Assembly: GCF_013141725.1 (NCBI RefSeq)
Contig: NZ_WHNZ01000040.1
Coordinates: forward strand, 153,774 to 217,773
Length of the DNA stretch: 64,000 bases
Source of the DNA: Paenibacillus planticolens
GTDB taxonomy: Bacteria > Bacillota > Bacilli > Paenibacillales > NBRC-103111
Direction of reading: 5' to 3'
Below, piece after piece: positions 63,830-64,000 of the stretch. The stretch's first letter is position 1; each line of letters starts with the position of its first letter. Below the pieces are notes generated by a model, which saw only the letters and a list, made by a program, of their open reading frames with translations, was not told the origin of the DNA and did no database searches. The translations under genes were made by a program, and so were the position numbers.

Positions 63830-63921
63830 TGGCGGAGAGAGAGGGATTCGAACCCTCGCACCACTTACGCAGTCTAACCCCTTAGCAGAGGGTCCCCTTA
63901 TAGCCACTTGGGTATCTCTCC
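63830..63921 (-). tRNA. tRNA-Ser (GCT)
   Basis: 92 nt including encoded CCA, with the long variable arm of tRNA-Ser. Acceptor GGAGAGA; anticodon loop CTGCTAA. Confidence 0.94.
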
Positions 63922-63947
63922 AAGACATATATAATCAAGGATTATTA

Positions 63948-63972
63948 TTCCCTGAAAACTAGATACGAAACG
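63948..63972 (+). other. rRNA-spacer/boxA-like sequence at the window edge
   Basis: TTCCCTGAAAACTAGATACG is the type of sequence found ahead of 16S or 23S genes in Bacillales rRNA operons (boxA region), and the following AATCCTTAGGTTTAA fits a pre-23S spacer. An rRNA gene on the plus strand would start just outside the window, divergent from the tRNA genes. Confidence 0.4.
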
Positions 63973-64000
63973 TTTGTAAAGTTGAATCCTTAGGTTTAAA

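Overview
The window reads as chromosome from a Gram-positive, low-to-mid GC, endospore-former-type Firmicute, most likely Paenibacillus or a close relative. I base this on Bacillales gene orders (secG-esterase-rnr-smpB-ssrA; cggR-gap-pgk-tpiA-gpmI-eno; rapZ-yvcK-whiA-crh; hprK-lgt-ppaX-acetyltransferase-hisZ), AGGAGG ribosome binding sites with frequent TTG/GTG starts, CggR and CtsR operators, and proteins with copper-amine-oxidase-type stalk domains. The genus is inferred from gene content; no database was searched.

Layout. (1) 1-12.4 kb is mixed accessory metabolism: the N-terminal two-thirds or so of a secreted FN3-GH28 pectinase-type enzyme, an MFS pump, an ABC exporter with a C-terminal cyclic-nucleotide-binding domain, a VOC protein, an XRE regulator, a MarR regulator divergent from a DMT-family transporter across a palindromic operator, a membrane-anchored esterase with a carbohydrate-binding-like C-terminus, and a CNT nucleoside transporter. 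(2) 12.5-23.95 kb is a variable region ending at the 3' end of ssrA. It has a stretch of decayed genes (SDR, TniQ-like, GNAT and membrane-protein remnants). An AT-rich cluster follows (Nudix, a nucleoside-phosphorylase-like protein, a Gfo/Idh oxidoreductase and an EamA transporter) between two imperfect direct repeats of about 105 bp. Then come IS1182- and IS21-type remnants, an XRE regulator, and a tightly packed three-gene operon: DUF262 protein, AAA ATPase with a DUF3696-like end, and a protein of unknown function. That operon looks like a phage-defence system and is the best candidate here for something poorly described. (3) 23.95-38.2 kb is core: ssrA, smpB, rnr (with an unusually long basic tail), esterase, secG, an M50-type membrane protease, the whole lower-glycolysis operon under a CggR operator, tRNA-Arg, and clpP under a CtsR box. 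(4) 38.6-61.5 kb is core on the minus strand: a stalk-domain protein, an HPr/Crh-like protein, whiA, yvcK, rapZ, glucokinase, trxB, a TPR protein, a PRPP synthetase, the histidine operon (hisZ-G-D-B-H-F-IE-J; hisA is absent), an acetyltransferase, ppaX, lgt, hprK, an MsmX-type sugar ATPase and a PucR-type regulator. (5) 61.7-64 kb holds an orphan gluconate-2-dehydrogenase-subunit-3-like gene, a thiamine-binding-type protein and eight minus-strand tRNA genes, then an rRNA-spacer-like sequence at the right edge.

How it fits together. Carbon-flow control runs through the core part: HprK would act on HPr and on the Crh-position protein encoded 17 kb away, CggR would sense glycolytic intermediates, and YvcK/RapZ sit in the usual cell-envelope and carbon-balance cluster. 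The histidine operon leads straight into its own PRPP synthetase gene, which would supply the HisG substrate. The variable region at the ssrA end carries mobile-element debris, intergenic repeats and the putative defence operon, as expected of a genomic-island hot spot.
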